Position numbers and translations under genes: made by a program
DNA from: Oscillospiraceae bacterium
Lineage (GTDB): Bacteria; Bacillota_A; Clostridia; Oscillospirales; Oscillospiraceae
NCBI GenBank assembly: GCA_021771675.1
Contig: JAETOP010000092.1
Span: 1-19,488, forward strand
Direction of reading: 5' to 3'
Length of the DNA stretch: 19,488 bases
Shown here: in pieces, positions 1-6,643 of the stretch
Position numbering within the stretch: the first letter of the stretch is position 1
How the letters are laid out: every line of letters begins with the position of its first letter
Notes under the pieces: generated by a model
What the model was told of the DNA's origin: nothing
What the model saw: the letters and a program-made list of their open reading frames with translations, nothing else
Databases searched by the model: none

Positions 1-1
1 T

Positions 2-91
2 TATATCTTCTAGGCAGTGTCGTCTTATCGTCATCCCGGGCAAGAGTTTATCTAACATATGTTCGATGAACTCTTGTTCTTTTTTCTCCAT
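2..91 (-). CDS. Start of an unidentified gene running off the left edge
   Basis: An open minus-strand frame starts at an ATG at 91 and is still open at the window edge, giving 30 residues (begins MEKKEQEFIEHMLDKLLPGM). It lies just beyond a rho-independent terminator of the preceding gene. A possible Shine-Dalgarno, AGGAA, is rather far from the ATG (about 14 nt), so the start is not secure. The fragment is charged and helical with no recognisable motif, and no function is offered. Confidence 0.4.
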   Translation of the reverse strand, partial: MEKKEQEFIEHMLDKLLPGMTIRRHCLEDI

Positions 92-111
92 TCCAAAATC
101 GCAATTTCCTA

Positions 112-140
112 TAAATCAAAAAAAGTGCCAGAAGCACTTT
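112..140 (-). terminator. Rho-independent terminator after the 121-aa gene
   Basis: On the minus strand a perfect 7-bp stem (AAAGTGC, loop of 5, GCACTTT; 122-140) is followed by a run of seven T residues (121-115). It lies about 30 nt past the stop of the gene ending at 169 and probably ends the long leftward transcript. Confidence 0.8.
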
Positions 141-168
141 CATGCTCCTGACACTCAGGCGGGTGGGG

Positions 169-534
169 TTACTTTTCCCCGGCAAGGATTTTTTCGCAAA
201 CGGTTTGGTATTCCGGCAGCCGTTCAAGGAAGGGTTGCCAGCGCCGCTTTATCTCGGCCAATTCCAGAGGGTCAGCGGTCTGTTCAGTGTGGTCGTTGCC
301 GGTCATCTGCAACACATCCATCGACACTTCGGAAAACAGTATCCGGGCAAGCTGCTCGGCGGTATAGATGATTACATTCTCCGCAATATACCGCTTCTCC
401 GCGCCGATTTTCAGCAGCAGATAGCCCAGCTTGTCAGACCAGAACCATTCCAGATAGAGGCTTTCCCGGATGTAGTCGGCAAACACCGCGTAAACCCTCT
501 CAATCTCTTTCTTTTCCGTTTCTTCGTACAGCAT
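169..534 (-). CDS. Hypothetical protein, 121 aa
   Basis: A complete small gene with a strong Shine-Dalgarno (AAGGAGG, 8-9 nt before the ATG at 534) and a terminator just after it. The product is soluble, acidic and mostly helical, with no signal peptide, membrane segment or metal motif. An aromatic stretch (about residues 27-40, LYLEWFWSDKLGYLLLKIG) is its most distinctive part. It sits at the downstream end of the replication and TnpW genes, separated from tnpW by about 78 bp with no clear promoter. I do not recognise the family. Confidence 0.7.
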   Translation of the reverse strand: MLYEETEKKEIERVYAVFADYIRESLYLEWFWSDKLGYLLLKIGAEKRYIAENVIIYTAEQLARILFSEVSMDVLQMTGNDHTEQTADPLELAEIKRRWQPFLERLPEYQTVCEKILAGEK

Positions 535-612
535 TTTTATGTCCTCCTTGGCTAAAAGTTTTGGTGTGTACCATCATCAGTTTAACACAAGGCGGCTGGC
601 TTTATCAGCCGG

Positions 613-804
613 TCACATCTGCTGTATCTCGTTTTTGAGCATACGCTTGATTTTGTCGCTCATGGTTTCGGTGCTGGTATCGCTGAAATGGACGCGCACC
701 TTGTAGGTGGTCTTGCCGATTTTCTTTACCAGCGCAGGGGCGTCCTCCGGCGCTCTGGCCGGGGTGGTGTCTGCGGTCTGCATGGTGCGGATTTCTTCGC
801 TCAT
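613..804 (-). CDS. tnpW: TnpW-like transposon-encoded protein, 63 aa
   Basis: A short protein with a variable acidic/proline N-terminus and a conserved-looking C-terminal half (KIGKTTYKVRVHFSDTSTET, then a basic helix). This resembles the TnpW family named from Tn4451, whose function is unknown. The start at 804 is chosen because AGGAG lies 6 nt upstream; the frame stays open to 855, but the extra residues lack a ribosome site and look like upstream sequence. It lies 43 bp after the helicase-loader gene, probably in the same transcript. TnpW at this end and TnpV/TnpX at the other fit one Tn4451-like element. Confidence 0.75.
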   Translation of the reverse strand: MSEEIRTMQTADTTPARAPEDAPALVKKIGKTTYKVRVHFSDTSTETMSDKIKRMLKNEIQQM

Positions 805-847
805 GGCGCTCCTTTCTCCGGGCGGGGCTGCTCCGTCCGGCAAAAAA

Positions 848-1711
848 TTACTCATGCTTACGGTTTACAATGTCTTTCGCCGCCTGCTTGGTGGCTCCGG
901 CGTTTTCCTCCCGGAAGTTCTTCCCGGCAAAGAGGATCGGGGCGCACCGTTCCAGGATACGGTCATAGATACGGGCGTGGGCCAGGTCGGGCGGGTTCTT
1001 AAGTTCGGCCAGCTTCAGGTTGGTGGTGATTATCATGGGCCTGCGGCTGCGGTAGCGGCTGTCAATGACGAAGAACATCTGCTCCATCGCATACTCGGTA
1101 CTGCGCTCCACACCCAAATCGTCAATGACGAGCAGGTCGTACTCGTCAAAGCTGGCGATAAAGTCGGCCCTGTCCTGGTCGAACATCCCCGTCAGGCGGT
1201 TCAGGATGGTGGGAAAGTTCGTCATCAGCACCGGCACATCCCGGTCAAGCAGGGCGTTGGCGATACAACCGGCGAAAAAGGACTTGCCGGTTCCCACATC
1301 CCCAAACAGCAGCAGGCCGGTGTTGTTCTTGTAAGCCTCCTTCCAGTTCTCCACATAGGCGCGGGCCTTGTCCATCAGGGGATTTTGGCCGTTGTCGTTG
1401 GCAAAGGTGTAGTCGTACAGATAGCGGTCTTGCAGTCCCTGGGCCTTCCGGCGCTTGATACGCTCCATACGGCGCTGCCGTTCCTCAGCAGCCTTGCGCT
1501 GTTCCTCGGCCTCCCGCTGGCACTGGCAGATACAGCGGGGCATGAAGTAGCCCGGTTTTCCGAAGCATGGCACAACGGTCTGCCTCTGGCCGCCGCACTT
1601 CTTACAGTGAATGAGGCCGTCTGCCGGGTCTATGTACTCGTCCCCGGCCAGCTCCATACCGGCGGCTGCCTTGTCGATCAGCGCCCGGATTTCTGCGGTA
1701 ATCTCAATCAT
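848..1711 (-). CDS. DnaC/IstB-like AAA+ ATPase (helicase loader), 287 aa
   Basis: Probable helicase loader acting with the adjacent replication initiator to start replication of the excised circle or transferred strand. Seen: an N-terminal cysteine-rich segment (C36, C39, C49, C60, C62, C64) that probably binds zinc; a charged helix (about 65-92); Walker A GDVGTGKS at 137-144; Walker B LLVIDDLG at 193-200; and a sensor-1-like IITTN followed by a conserved arginine region (RIYDRILERC). The length fits the DnaC/DnaI family. The ATG overlaps the stop of the upstream initiator gene (GTATGA), so the two are translationally coupled. IstB transposition ATPases share this fold, but no IS21 transposase is present, so a replication role is favoured. 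Confidence 0.88.
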   Translation of the reverse strand: MIEITAEIRALIDKAAAGMELAGDEYIDPADGLIHCKKCGGQRQTVVPCFGKPGYFMPRCICQCQREAEEQRKAAEERQRRMERIKRRKAQGLQDRYLYDYTFANDNGQNPLMDKARAYVENWKEAYKNNTGLLLFGDVGTGKSFFAGCIANALLDRDVPVLMTNFPTILNRLTGMFDQDRADFIASFDEYDLLVIDDLGVERSTEYAMEQMFFVIDSRYRSRRPMIITTNLKLAELKNPPDLAHARIYDRILERCAPILFAGKNFREENAGATKQAAKDIVNRKHE

Positions 1712-2442
1712 ACGGTTTCATCCTCCTTTACGCTGTAATCCCGGTTGCGGGTGGGCGGGGCCGCTTTCCTGGCGTCCTCGCTGGCCCAGCGCCGGATGGT
1801 AGCGGCATGGCTCCGATACCGCTTGCCGGTAGAAGCCATGTACTCGGACAGCTTTTCGATGTACTGGCCCCATACGGTGGGAAAGCTGGCCTGCAGGTCT
1901 GCCAGTTCCTCGTCCGTCAGGAAAACATTCTGGTAACGGCCATAGGCGCGGGCGGGGCGTCCCTTCTCTATCTCTCTCTTTATCTCTATCTCTTTCTCTA
2001 ACTCTATCTCTATCTCTGGTGGACGAATGTCGGACAAATGTCCGCCGTTTGTCCGGGGCGCGGAAAGAGCCTTGTTTTGGAGCCTCGCCGCCCGCTTTCG
2101 CTCGGCCTCGGTGGAGGACTGGCCGATCAGCAGTTCGATATTGCTCATGTAAAAAGTGCCGCTGTCCAGCACTTCCACAAGGCCCAGCTTCAGGAAGATT
2201 TGCAAGGCCCTCTCCACAGTGCCGATCTGCTGGCGGGTAATGGTGGCGATCATCTGTGCCGTGTAGGGGATATTCTCGTCAAGCTGGAGCCGCCCGCCGT
2301 GTTTCAGGGATTTCAGATACAGCTTGAGCAGGATGTTGGAGTACAGAACACCGTCCTGCATACTTTCCAACAGCACGATGGAGTCATCGTCAAAATAGTT
2401 CTCTTTGAGTTTCAGGTAGTAATATTTTCGATTGTCTGACAT
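1708..2442 (-). CDS. Replisome-organizer-like replication initiator, 244 aa
   Basis: The N-terminal winged-helix-like region (begins MSDNRKYYYLKLKENYFDDD, to about residue 105) resembles the phage replisome organizer N-terminal domain. The C-terminal motif YRSHAATIRRWASED is common in phage/plasmid initiators that recruit a helicase loader. The start at 2442 has a textbook AAGGAGG 6 nt upstream; a longer frame to 2589 is open but would cross this site. The stop overlaps the start of the DnaC-like gene. Residues around 145-165 are almost pure E/I/K repeats coded by a TCTCTA-type microsatellite, a probable flexible linker. Its role is probably to bind an origin and load helicase after transfer; no origin iterons were seen. 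Confidence 0.82.
   Translation of the reverse strand: MSDNRKYYYLKLKENYFDDDSIVLLESMQDGVLYSNILLKLYLKSLKHGGRLQLDENIPYTAQMIATITRQQIGTVERALQIFLKLGLVEVLDSGTFYMSNIELLIGQSSTEAERKRAARLQNKALSAPRTNGGHLSDIRPPEIEIELEKEIEIKREIEKGRPARAYGRYQNVFLTDEELADLQASFPTVWGQYIEKLSEYMASTGKRYRSHAATIRRWASEDARKAAPPTRNRDYSVKEDETV
1964..2017. repeat. TCTCTA-type microsatellite inside the initiator gene
   Basis: About 54 bp of nearly pure TCTCTA/TCTCTT units on the plus strand, read on the minus strand as alternating Glu-Ile/Glu-Lys codons. Six-base units keep the reading frame, so slippage would change linker length rather than break the gene. Confidence 0.75.
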
Positions 2443-2555
2443 GGGTTCCTCCTTGGGGTTCGTTTTGGGCTTCTGTACGCATTTAGAGGGCCGTTTTGGA
2501 GGCCAGAGGATAAATCTATCAGGCCCCCAGCGACACCCTCGAAAAAGTCCTTGAT

Positions 2556-2954
2556 TTACAAGGGGTTTTCGGCCCCTAAAGCGTGACACTTAGCCCTCTG
2601 TTTCCGCTTGCGCTGGGTGGCCTTAATACGCTTCATGCGTCCGGCACATTCCGGGCAGTATTTGGCCCGGTTGGAGCCGGGGGTGAACAGCGCCTCGCAG
2701 ACGGCGCACCGCTTGGCGTCCAGGCGGTGGAACAGGGCCGTTTCCAGTTCTCTGTCCAGCGGCAACACCGCCGCCCGGAACCACCGGCACAACAGGGAGC
2801 AGGAAATGGACTGGACGCAGACACATTCCTCCCCATCATCCAGCGCGATACAGTTGCCGCCGTCATAGTTGCAGCACTCATGTACCAGCCGCCGCGCTCT
2901 GCGGTACTGGCGGTAGTCCATGACGGGGATGGGTTCAGGCTTGCTTTTCTTCAT
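2556..2954 (-). CDS. Cysteine-rich VLP-type protein, 132 aa
   Basis: The protein has many cysteines: a cluster at C27, C28, C35, C44, C46, C52, C56, then the sequence AAVLPLD (Val-Leu-Pro at 63-65), then a zinc-ribbon-like C83-x2-C86 ... C100-x2-C103, ending in a very basic tail. This matches my recollection of the Cys_rich_VLP domain found in clostridial mobilizable elements; function unknown. The start at 2954 gives 20 bp of overlap with the upstream small Cys-rich gene; only a weak GGAAG precedes it, so translation is probably coupled. The frame is open to 3059, but that part is the out-of-frame shadow of the upstream gene. Two metal sites and a basic tail suggest nucleic-acid binding (inference). 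Confidence 0.78.
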   Translation of the reverse strand: MKKSKPEPIPVMDYRQYRRARRLVHECCNYDGGNCIALDDGEECVCVQSISCSLLCRWFRAAVLPLDRELETALFHRLDAKRCAVCEALFTPGSNRAKYCPECAGRMKRIKATQRKRKQRAKCHALGAENPL

Positions 2955-3111
2955 GCTGGCACTTCCCACACCCGCCGCAGTTGCCGCAGCCCTGGCAGGC
3001 ATGAGCCTCCGGCTCCGGGCCAGTGGGCGCGTCTGCCGGTTCCGGCTGCAACAGGGCAAGGGGCAGGCGGATATTCAGGTGGACAGTGACGGGTAAAATA
3101 ATCTGCTTCAT
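2935..3111 (-). CDS. Small cysteine-ladder protein, 58 aa
   Basis: The start at 3111 is fixed by AAGGAGA 8 nt upstream. The product has a hydrophobic N-terminal strand (KQIILPVTVHLNIRLPLALL), a Pro/Glu-rich linker, and five cysteines at exact three-residue spacing (C39, C42, C45, C48, C51 in CQGCGNCGGCGKC), ending in a charged tail. The ladder could bind a metal or iron-sulfur cluster. It overlaps the start of the Cys-rich VLP gene by 20 bp and follows the relaxase gene by about 100 bp. No family name is offered. The clear ribosome site argues that it is real despite its length. Confidence 0.65.
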   Translation of the reverse strand: MKQIILPVTVHLNIRLPLALLQPEPADAPTGPEPEAHACQGCGNCGGCGKCQHEEKQA

Positions 3112-3210
3112 AGGGCAATCTCCTTCCATGAGTGGATGTTGACAGTTCTGTGCAAAGGGTGTCGTGAAACGCGACGCACCTAAAAGGGGGTCGGCAAAGC
3201 GCCGTACCCT

Positions 3211-4659
3211 TTACCGCTCCAGCCCCCGGTCGCGGGACTTGTCCCGTTCCTGGCGGGCCAGTTGGTCGGCGGCCTTGCGGAGCCGTTCCACAGCTTTCAG
3301 TTCCTCCCGCATGGCCTTCATGTCGATGCTGTCCACCTGTTTCTGGGTGGTCAACAGGTCGATCTCGCGCTGCCATTCCTTCGGGGTGATTTCCTCGCCG
3401 CTGGCTTTCAGTTCTTTCAGATACCGGGCCGCCGCGTCATAGAGGATCAGTTCCCGGCTATGGCGCTGCTCGAACAGTTCCCGCTTCTCCGGCTTCACCT
3501 TGGCAAGCTGCTTATGGACAGCCTTGTACTTGTTGTACTGCGCCCACATCTCCCCGCGCTCGGTGAGGACAGCGATCCGGCGCTCGGCTTTAACGATTTT
3601 CCCGCGCAGGTCATAGTAGCGGGTGTTCATATCTGCTATTTTTTCATGGAGCTGCTGCATGGACTGGATGCCGTTTGCCTGCAAAAAGCTGAACAGGGCG
3701 GCGCTCTCCTGCAAAGCCCGGATTTTTCCGCTGCGGGTGTCAGGCCGCTTGAGCTGCTGCTGGGCCTCCCACAAGTCAATCATGCTGGGCTGCTGACCCT
3801 CCGGCTTCTCCGCCTCGGCCTTAGACCAGTTGTAGAGGCGGGTAATGCGGGCCTTGATTTCCTTGAGCAGCTTGTTGTCGGCGGCGATCTGCCGGTTGAC
3901 TTCTCCCTTGTCGGTGCGGATGCCGCGCTTCTCCATCTGGCTGGCCGCTGGCCCCAGGTGGACAGAGGGGATTTTATCAATGCCCTGTCGCTTGTAGCTG
4001 CGGTGGTCTACCAGGGCGGGATGACCGGCGGCCTCCAATGCCCGGTTGGTATAGGCCGCCCATGCCGCCCGCCAAATCTCCACATTCCCTTTGTCGTTCC
4101 AGTCGGTGGTATCCTCCCGGTGGTTCTTCCAGCCGCCTTTCCCGTCCGGGATGCGCTGGCCGTTTTCGTCCAGGTCGTATGCCTTGCGGCACTTCGCGCC
4201 CCATGCGCCATTTTCTTTCAGGGGCCGGACGGTCAGCATGATATGAACATGGGGGTTGCCGGTTCCCTTGTCATGGATGGCAAAGTCGGCGCACATCCCC
4301 TTGTCCACAAAGTTGTCCTTGACATAGGCCCGGACAAGGGCAAGCTGCTGTTCCCTGGACAGTTCGCGGGGCAGGGCCGCCTCAATCTCGCGGGCAAGCT
4401 GGCTGTCCCTGGCTTTCTCGATCTGCTCCACACTGTTCCAGAGGGTGGAGCGGTCTGCAAACTCCGGCGGGGCGTGGGCGGGCAGCATGATTTCCGCATG
4501 GACAACGCCGCCTTTCCGGGTGTAATCGTGGGGCAGGCCGTCCCATTCATTCGTCAGCTTGGTTCCGCTTCGGTAAGCGGCTGCGGCAACAGCGGAACGG
4601 CCTTCGCTGCGCTTGATGATACTGACGGGGATATGGCAAAAATCTATGGGTGGCACCTC
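3211..4659 (-). CDS. MobA/MobL-type MOBQ relaxase, about 480 aa
   Basis: Relaxase that would nick oriT and pilot the strand during mobilization. Counting from the GTG at 4659: FCHIPVSIIKRSEGRSAVAA, then AAYRSG with Y28 as the candidate catalytic tyrosine; H128; and the metal-binding GNPHVHIMLT with H136 and H138. The remainder (about 240-480) is charged coiled coil. A fitting oriT lies 150-180 bp upstream on the opposite strand sense. Start codon problem: the AAAGGAGGTG ribosome site overlaps the GTG itself, while the codon at the ideal distance is ATA (4647). No ATG lies in a sensible place; the frame stays open to 4779, but that part overlaps the oriT hairpins. Confidence 0.9.
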   Translation of the reverse strand, partial: EVPPIDFCHIPVSIIKRSEGRSAVAAAAYRSGTKLTNEWDGLPHDYTRKGGVVHAEIMLPAHAPPEFADRSTLWNSVEQIEKARDSQLAREIEAALPRELSREQQLALVRAYVKDNFVDKGMCADFAIHDKGTGNPHVHIMLTVRPLKENGAWGAKCRKAYDLDENGQRIPDGKGGWKNHREDTTDWNDKGNVEIWRAAWAAYTNRALEAAGHPALVDHRSYKRQGIDKIPSVHLGPAASQMEKRGIRTDKGEVNRQIAADNKLLKEIKARITRLYNWSKAEAEKPEGQQPSMIDLWEAQQQLKRPDTRSGKIRALQESAALFSFLQANGIQSMQQLHEKIADMNTRYYDLRGKIVKAERRIAVLTERGEMWAQYNKYKAVHKQLAKVKPEKRELFEQRHSRELILYDAAARYLKELKASGEEITPKEWQREIDLLTTQKQVDSIDMKAMREELKAVERLRKAADQLARQERDKSRDRGLER

Positions 4660-4741
4660 CTTTCGGCGGGGATATTTCAGGCTCCGTGGAGCCGAACAAA
4701 CGCGAAGCGGGTGTTTGGCTGCGCGGGGCGCACAAGGGGTT
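4660..4741. promoter_or_regulatory. Hairpin-rich leader between oriT and relaxase gene
   Basis: Short inverted repeats, including GGCTCC-GT-GGAGCC (4680-4693) and an imperfect CAAAC/GTTTG pair just to its right, lie between the relaxase ribosome site and the oriT core. They may be relaxosome-protein sites or leader RNA structure; no clear promoter box was found. Confidence 0.35.
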
Positions 4742-4841
4742 TGGGGAGTGTAGCTCCCCATCGCGCTCGGAGAGCGCAACAGCCCCCGGCAGGGCGCACG
4801 ACACCGGCAACGGTGTATAAGTGCGCCCTTGTAAACAAGGG
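4742..4841 (+). other. oriT: oriT with IncQ/pIP501-type nic site
   Basis: Seen: the sequence TAAGTGCGCCCT (4818-4829), identical to the nic core of RSF1010/pIP501-type MOBQ origins of transfer. It is directly preceded by a perfect inverted repeat ACACCG-GCAA-CGGTGT (4801-4816), as those origins have. By analogy the nick falls between G4825 and C4826 on the plus strand. Further hairpins flank it: TGGGGAG/CTCCCCA (4742-4760), GCGCTC-GGA-GAGCGC (4763-4777) and CCCTTGT-AA-ACAAGGG (4826-4841). It lies between the relaxase gene and the DUF3847 gene. With a plus-strand nick, the DUF3847/sigma-like side would enter the recipient first and the relaxase gene last. Confidence 0.88.
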
Positions 4842-4843
4842 AC

Positions 4844-5140
4844 TTACGGCTTGTCCCCGGATTTCGGCAGTTTTGCGGCCAGTTCCGCCGCCCCCGGAAG
4901 ATGGGACAGGGTAATCAGGAACGCCTTGACCTCCACGCCGGAAAGGTCGGCGGCCAGAGGGAAAATGCCCTCCAAAACGGCCCCACGCTCAATCAGGCGG
5001 TGGGTGCGGGCCTTGCGTTCCTCGTTACGCTGCTTGTTCTCCAAAATCTTCTGGCGGTTCTCAAGCTGCCGGATCTCCTTCAGGACTTCTTCGCGCTCGT
5101 CTTTTTTCGGTTTCGCTTGGGTGGTGCTGTCTTTGTGCAT
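4844..5140 (-). CDS. DUF3847-like protein, 98 aa
   Basis: A small charged protein: an N-terminal coiled coil (about 12-50, DEREEVLKEIRQLENRQKIL...) rich in Lys/Arg/Glu, followed by RLIERGAVLEGIFPLAADLSG and a short helical end. It resembles the DUF3847 family that sits beside relaxases in clostridial mobilizable elements. The start at 5140 has AAAGGAG 8 nt upstream. Its first 61 bp overlap the end of the upstream sigma-like gene in another frame. Its stop lies 2-3 bp from the oriT hairpin, so a relaxosome accessory (MobC-like) role is a reasonable inference, not shown. Confidence 0.72.
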   Translation of the reverse strand: MHKDSTTQAKPKKDEREEVLKEIRQLENRQKILENKQRNEERKARTHRLIERGAVLEGIFPLAADLSGVEVKAFLITLSHLPGAAELAAKLPKSGDKP

Positions 5141-5619
5141 ATCGTTTTCTCCTTTGGCGGCTCCATCCAGCCGCGCCTGATATAATATTTCTGCAACTTG
5201 ATGATGGCGTTGCGTACCGTGACAATGGCCGCCGATGTGGTAAAGCCCTCGGCCCCGGCAATCTCCTTGAACGGCTTGCCCTCCCAAAACCGGGCGTGCA
5301 GGCAGCTTGCCTGCCGGGGTGTCAGCGTAGCAAGGGCCTCCCGGAGCCGTTCCATCATCAGGGCATGGGCGGCCTCCTGTTCCCGTTCCGTTTCCTTCTC
5401 CATCAGAATATCTTCCGGGGAAATGACCTGTTCCGGGAAATGGTTTTCTATGCTGGGGGAAGCGTCCAGAGAATAACAGTGATAGTGCTGCTTTGCGTCA
5501 TTGGCGTTCTCTGCGCGGCTTTCCTCCACAATGGCGTCTGCAACCTCGTCCGGCACTTCCACAAAAGTGTCCTTTTTACAAATCGGGTAGTAGTATTTTT
5601 TCAGGTTGATGGTTTTCAT
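5080..5619 (-). CDS. Sigma-70 region-4-like protein, paralog 4, 179 aa
   Basis: Fourth of four tandem paralogs. The N-terminus (MKTINLKKYYYPICKKDTF, then VEVPDEV) is shared with paralogs 2 and 3. A middle segment carries HYHCYSLDASPSIENHFPEQ and SPEDILMEKE, and the C-terminal helix-turn-helix (about 105-165: REALATLTPRQASCLHAR ... FKEIAGAEGFTTSAAIVTVR) looks like sigma-70 region 4. No region 2 (core and -10 binding) is visible. The start at 5619 overlaps the stop of paralog 3 (CTATGA), so translation is coupled. The tail is lysine-rich and overlaps DUF3847. Probably a regulator of mobilization genes rather than a full sigma factor. Confidence 0.78.
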   Translation of the reverse strand: MKTINLKKYYYPICKKDTFVEVPDEVADAIVEESRAENANDAKQHYHCYSLDASPSIENHFPEQVISPEDILMEKETEREQEAAHALMMERLREALATLTPRQASCLHARFWEGKPFKEIAGAEGFTTSAAIVTVRNAIIKLQKYYIRRGWMEPPKEKTICTKTAPPKRNRKKTSAKKS

Positions 5620-6077
5620 AGGCCGCTTGTCCATTTCCGGCGCATGAAGTACCGGCGCAGCCGCCGGAGCGCCGCATGGATGGACTTCCCCGCCTGGGAT
5701 GGAGTGATGCCCTCCATCGCGGCAATGTCCTTCACTTTCATCCCCAGCATATACCGGGCATGGACGCGGCGGGCCTGCGCTGGGGTCAGAGAGGCAATGG
5801 CCTCATAGAGCCGCCGGAGCAGTTCGGCATATTCGGCCTGCGCCTCCTTTTCCATCAGGCAATCTTCCGGCGAAGGCTGCGCCCAGCCAATGGCGGCGTT
5901 CTCAATTCCATCATCGCAGTCAAGGGAGTAAAACGCCTTGTAGCGGTACATCTTGCGCTCCCTGGCGGCCTCGGCCCGCTTGTCCAGCAGGAACGCCTCG
6001 ACAATTTCATCCGACACCTCCACAAAGGTGTCCTCGGTGCAGAACGGGTAATATTGCTTGAGGTTGATCGTCTGCAT
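5616..6077 (-). CDS. Sigma-70 region-4-like protein, paralog 3, 153 aa
   Basis: Shares the N-terminal pattern MQTINLKQYYPFCTEDTF, then VEVSDEI, the middle YSLDCDDGIENAAIG and SPEDCLMEKE, and a C-terminal helix-turn-helix (about 85-148: LTPAQARRVHARYMLGM, then VKDIAAMEGITPSQAG). The start at 6077 is placed by homology with its neighbours; the upstream GAGGGCGGG is a weak ribosome site, and the gene begins only 10 bp after paralog 2 stops. The ATGA junction with paralog 4 indicates one transcript. No region 2 is present. The function is probably transcriptional control by DNA binding. Confidence 0.78.
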   Translation of the reverse strand: MQTINLKQYYPFCTEDTFVEVSDEIVEAFLLDKRAEAARERKMYRYKAFYSLDCDDGIENAAIGWAQPSPEDCLMEKEAQAEYAELLRRLYEAIASLTPAQARRVHARYMLGMKVKDIAAMEGITPSQAGKSIHAALRRLRRYFMRRKWTSGL

Positions 6078-6087
6078 AGGCCCGCCC

Positions 6088-6540
6088 TCACTCTGCCGGG
6101 AAAAGGCAGTCATAGCAGCGGCGCATATTCCGCAGGCCCCGCCGGATGGCAACGCTGACCTTGCTGCTGTCTACGCCCTCCCTCCGGGAGATTTCCGGCT
6201 GGCTGATACCGGCGATGTAGTAGGCCCGGACGCGGCGGGCCTGTGTGGGTGTGGCATGGGCCAGGGCTTCCGGCAAGGCGGCCAGCAGACGCAGATGGGC
6301 GGCCCGTTCCTCGCGCTCCAAAAGGATTTCTTCCGGCGATCTGCCGTGTTCCAGCGCGTAGTTCTCCGTCCAGCTATATGCGTCCAGAGAGTAGTAGGCG
6401 CGGTGGTAGACCTTCCGGCGCTCATAGTTGTTCATCTCGCGCTGGGCCTGCCGCATGACCTCCCAAACTTCATCGCTGACCTCCACAAACTCGTCATGCC
6501 GGTAGTGGGGATAAATCCACCGCAGATTGATTGTTTTCAT
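6088..6540 (-). CDS. Sigma-70 region-4-like protein, paralog 2, 150 aa
   Basis: N-terminus MKTINLRWIYPHYRHDEF, then VEVSDEVWEVM; middle YYSLDAYSWTENYALEHG and SPEEILLERE; C-terminal helix-turn-helix (about 90-145: ATPTQARRVRAYYIAGIS, then QPEISRREGVDSSKVSVAIR). The start at 6540 has a strong AGGAGGT 7 nt upstream. A GC-rich hairpin (6560-6595) lies just before that ribosome site, so initiation may depend on RNA folding. It is the first of the three MxTINL-type copies and the best translated by appearance. Confidence 0.8.
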   Translation of the reverse strand: MKTINLRWIYPHYRHDEFVEVSDEVWEVMRQAQREMNNYERRKVYHRAYYSLDAYSWTENYALEHGRSPEEILLEREERAAHLRLLAALPEALAHATPTQARRVRAYYIAGISQPEISRREGVDSSKVSVAIRRGLRNMRRCYDCLFPAE

Positions 6541-6559
6541 AGGCTTACCTCCTGAAAAT

Positions 6560-6621
6560 GGGAGAGGCGGGCAGCTTGTCCGCTGTCCGCCTCCCGCTGG
6601 GATAAGGGAAACAATCCCTTT
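6560..6621 (-). promoter_or_regulatory. Two leader hairpins ahead of paralog 2
   Basis: On the minus strand, AAGGGA-TTGTT-TCCCTT (6605-6621) is followed by a stem of about 14 bp (6582-6595 with 6560-6575, a 2-nt bulge and one A-C mismatch). The second ends about 10 nt before the AGGAGGT of paralog 2. There is no T-run, so this is an internal leader structure rather than a terminator. Confidence 0.5.
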
Positions 6622-6643
6622 CACTTGGTAGCCCGAAAAGGGG

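Noticed and set aside
593..611. Hairpin CGGCTG/CAGCCG after tnpW as a terminator
   Set aside because: No T-run follows on the minus strand, and the next gene is closely spaced on the same strand.
707..1738. 343-codon plus-strand frame opposite the DnaC-like gene
   Set aside because: Antisense to clear Walker A and B motifs, and no ribosome site; a composition effect.
1964..2017. Possible CRISPR-like or iteron repeat
   Set aside because: The units are 6 bp with no spacers and lie inside a coding frame, so it is a microsatellite, not an array or origin iterons.
3262..4914. Long plus-strand open frame opposite the relaxase gene
   Set aside because: It is a shadow of a GC-rich gene: no ribosome site, no recognisable domain, while the minus strand has clear relaxase motifs.
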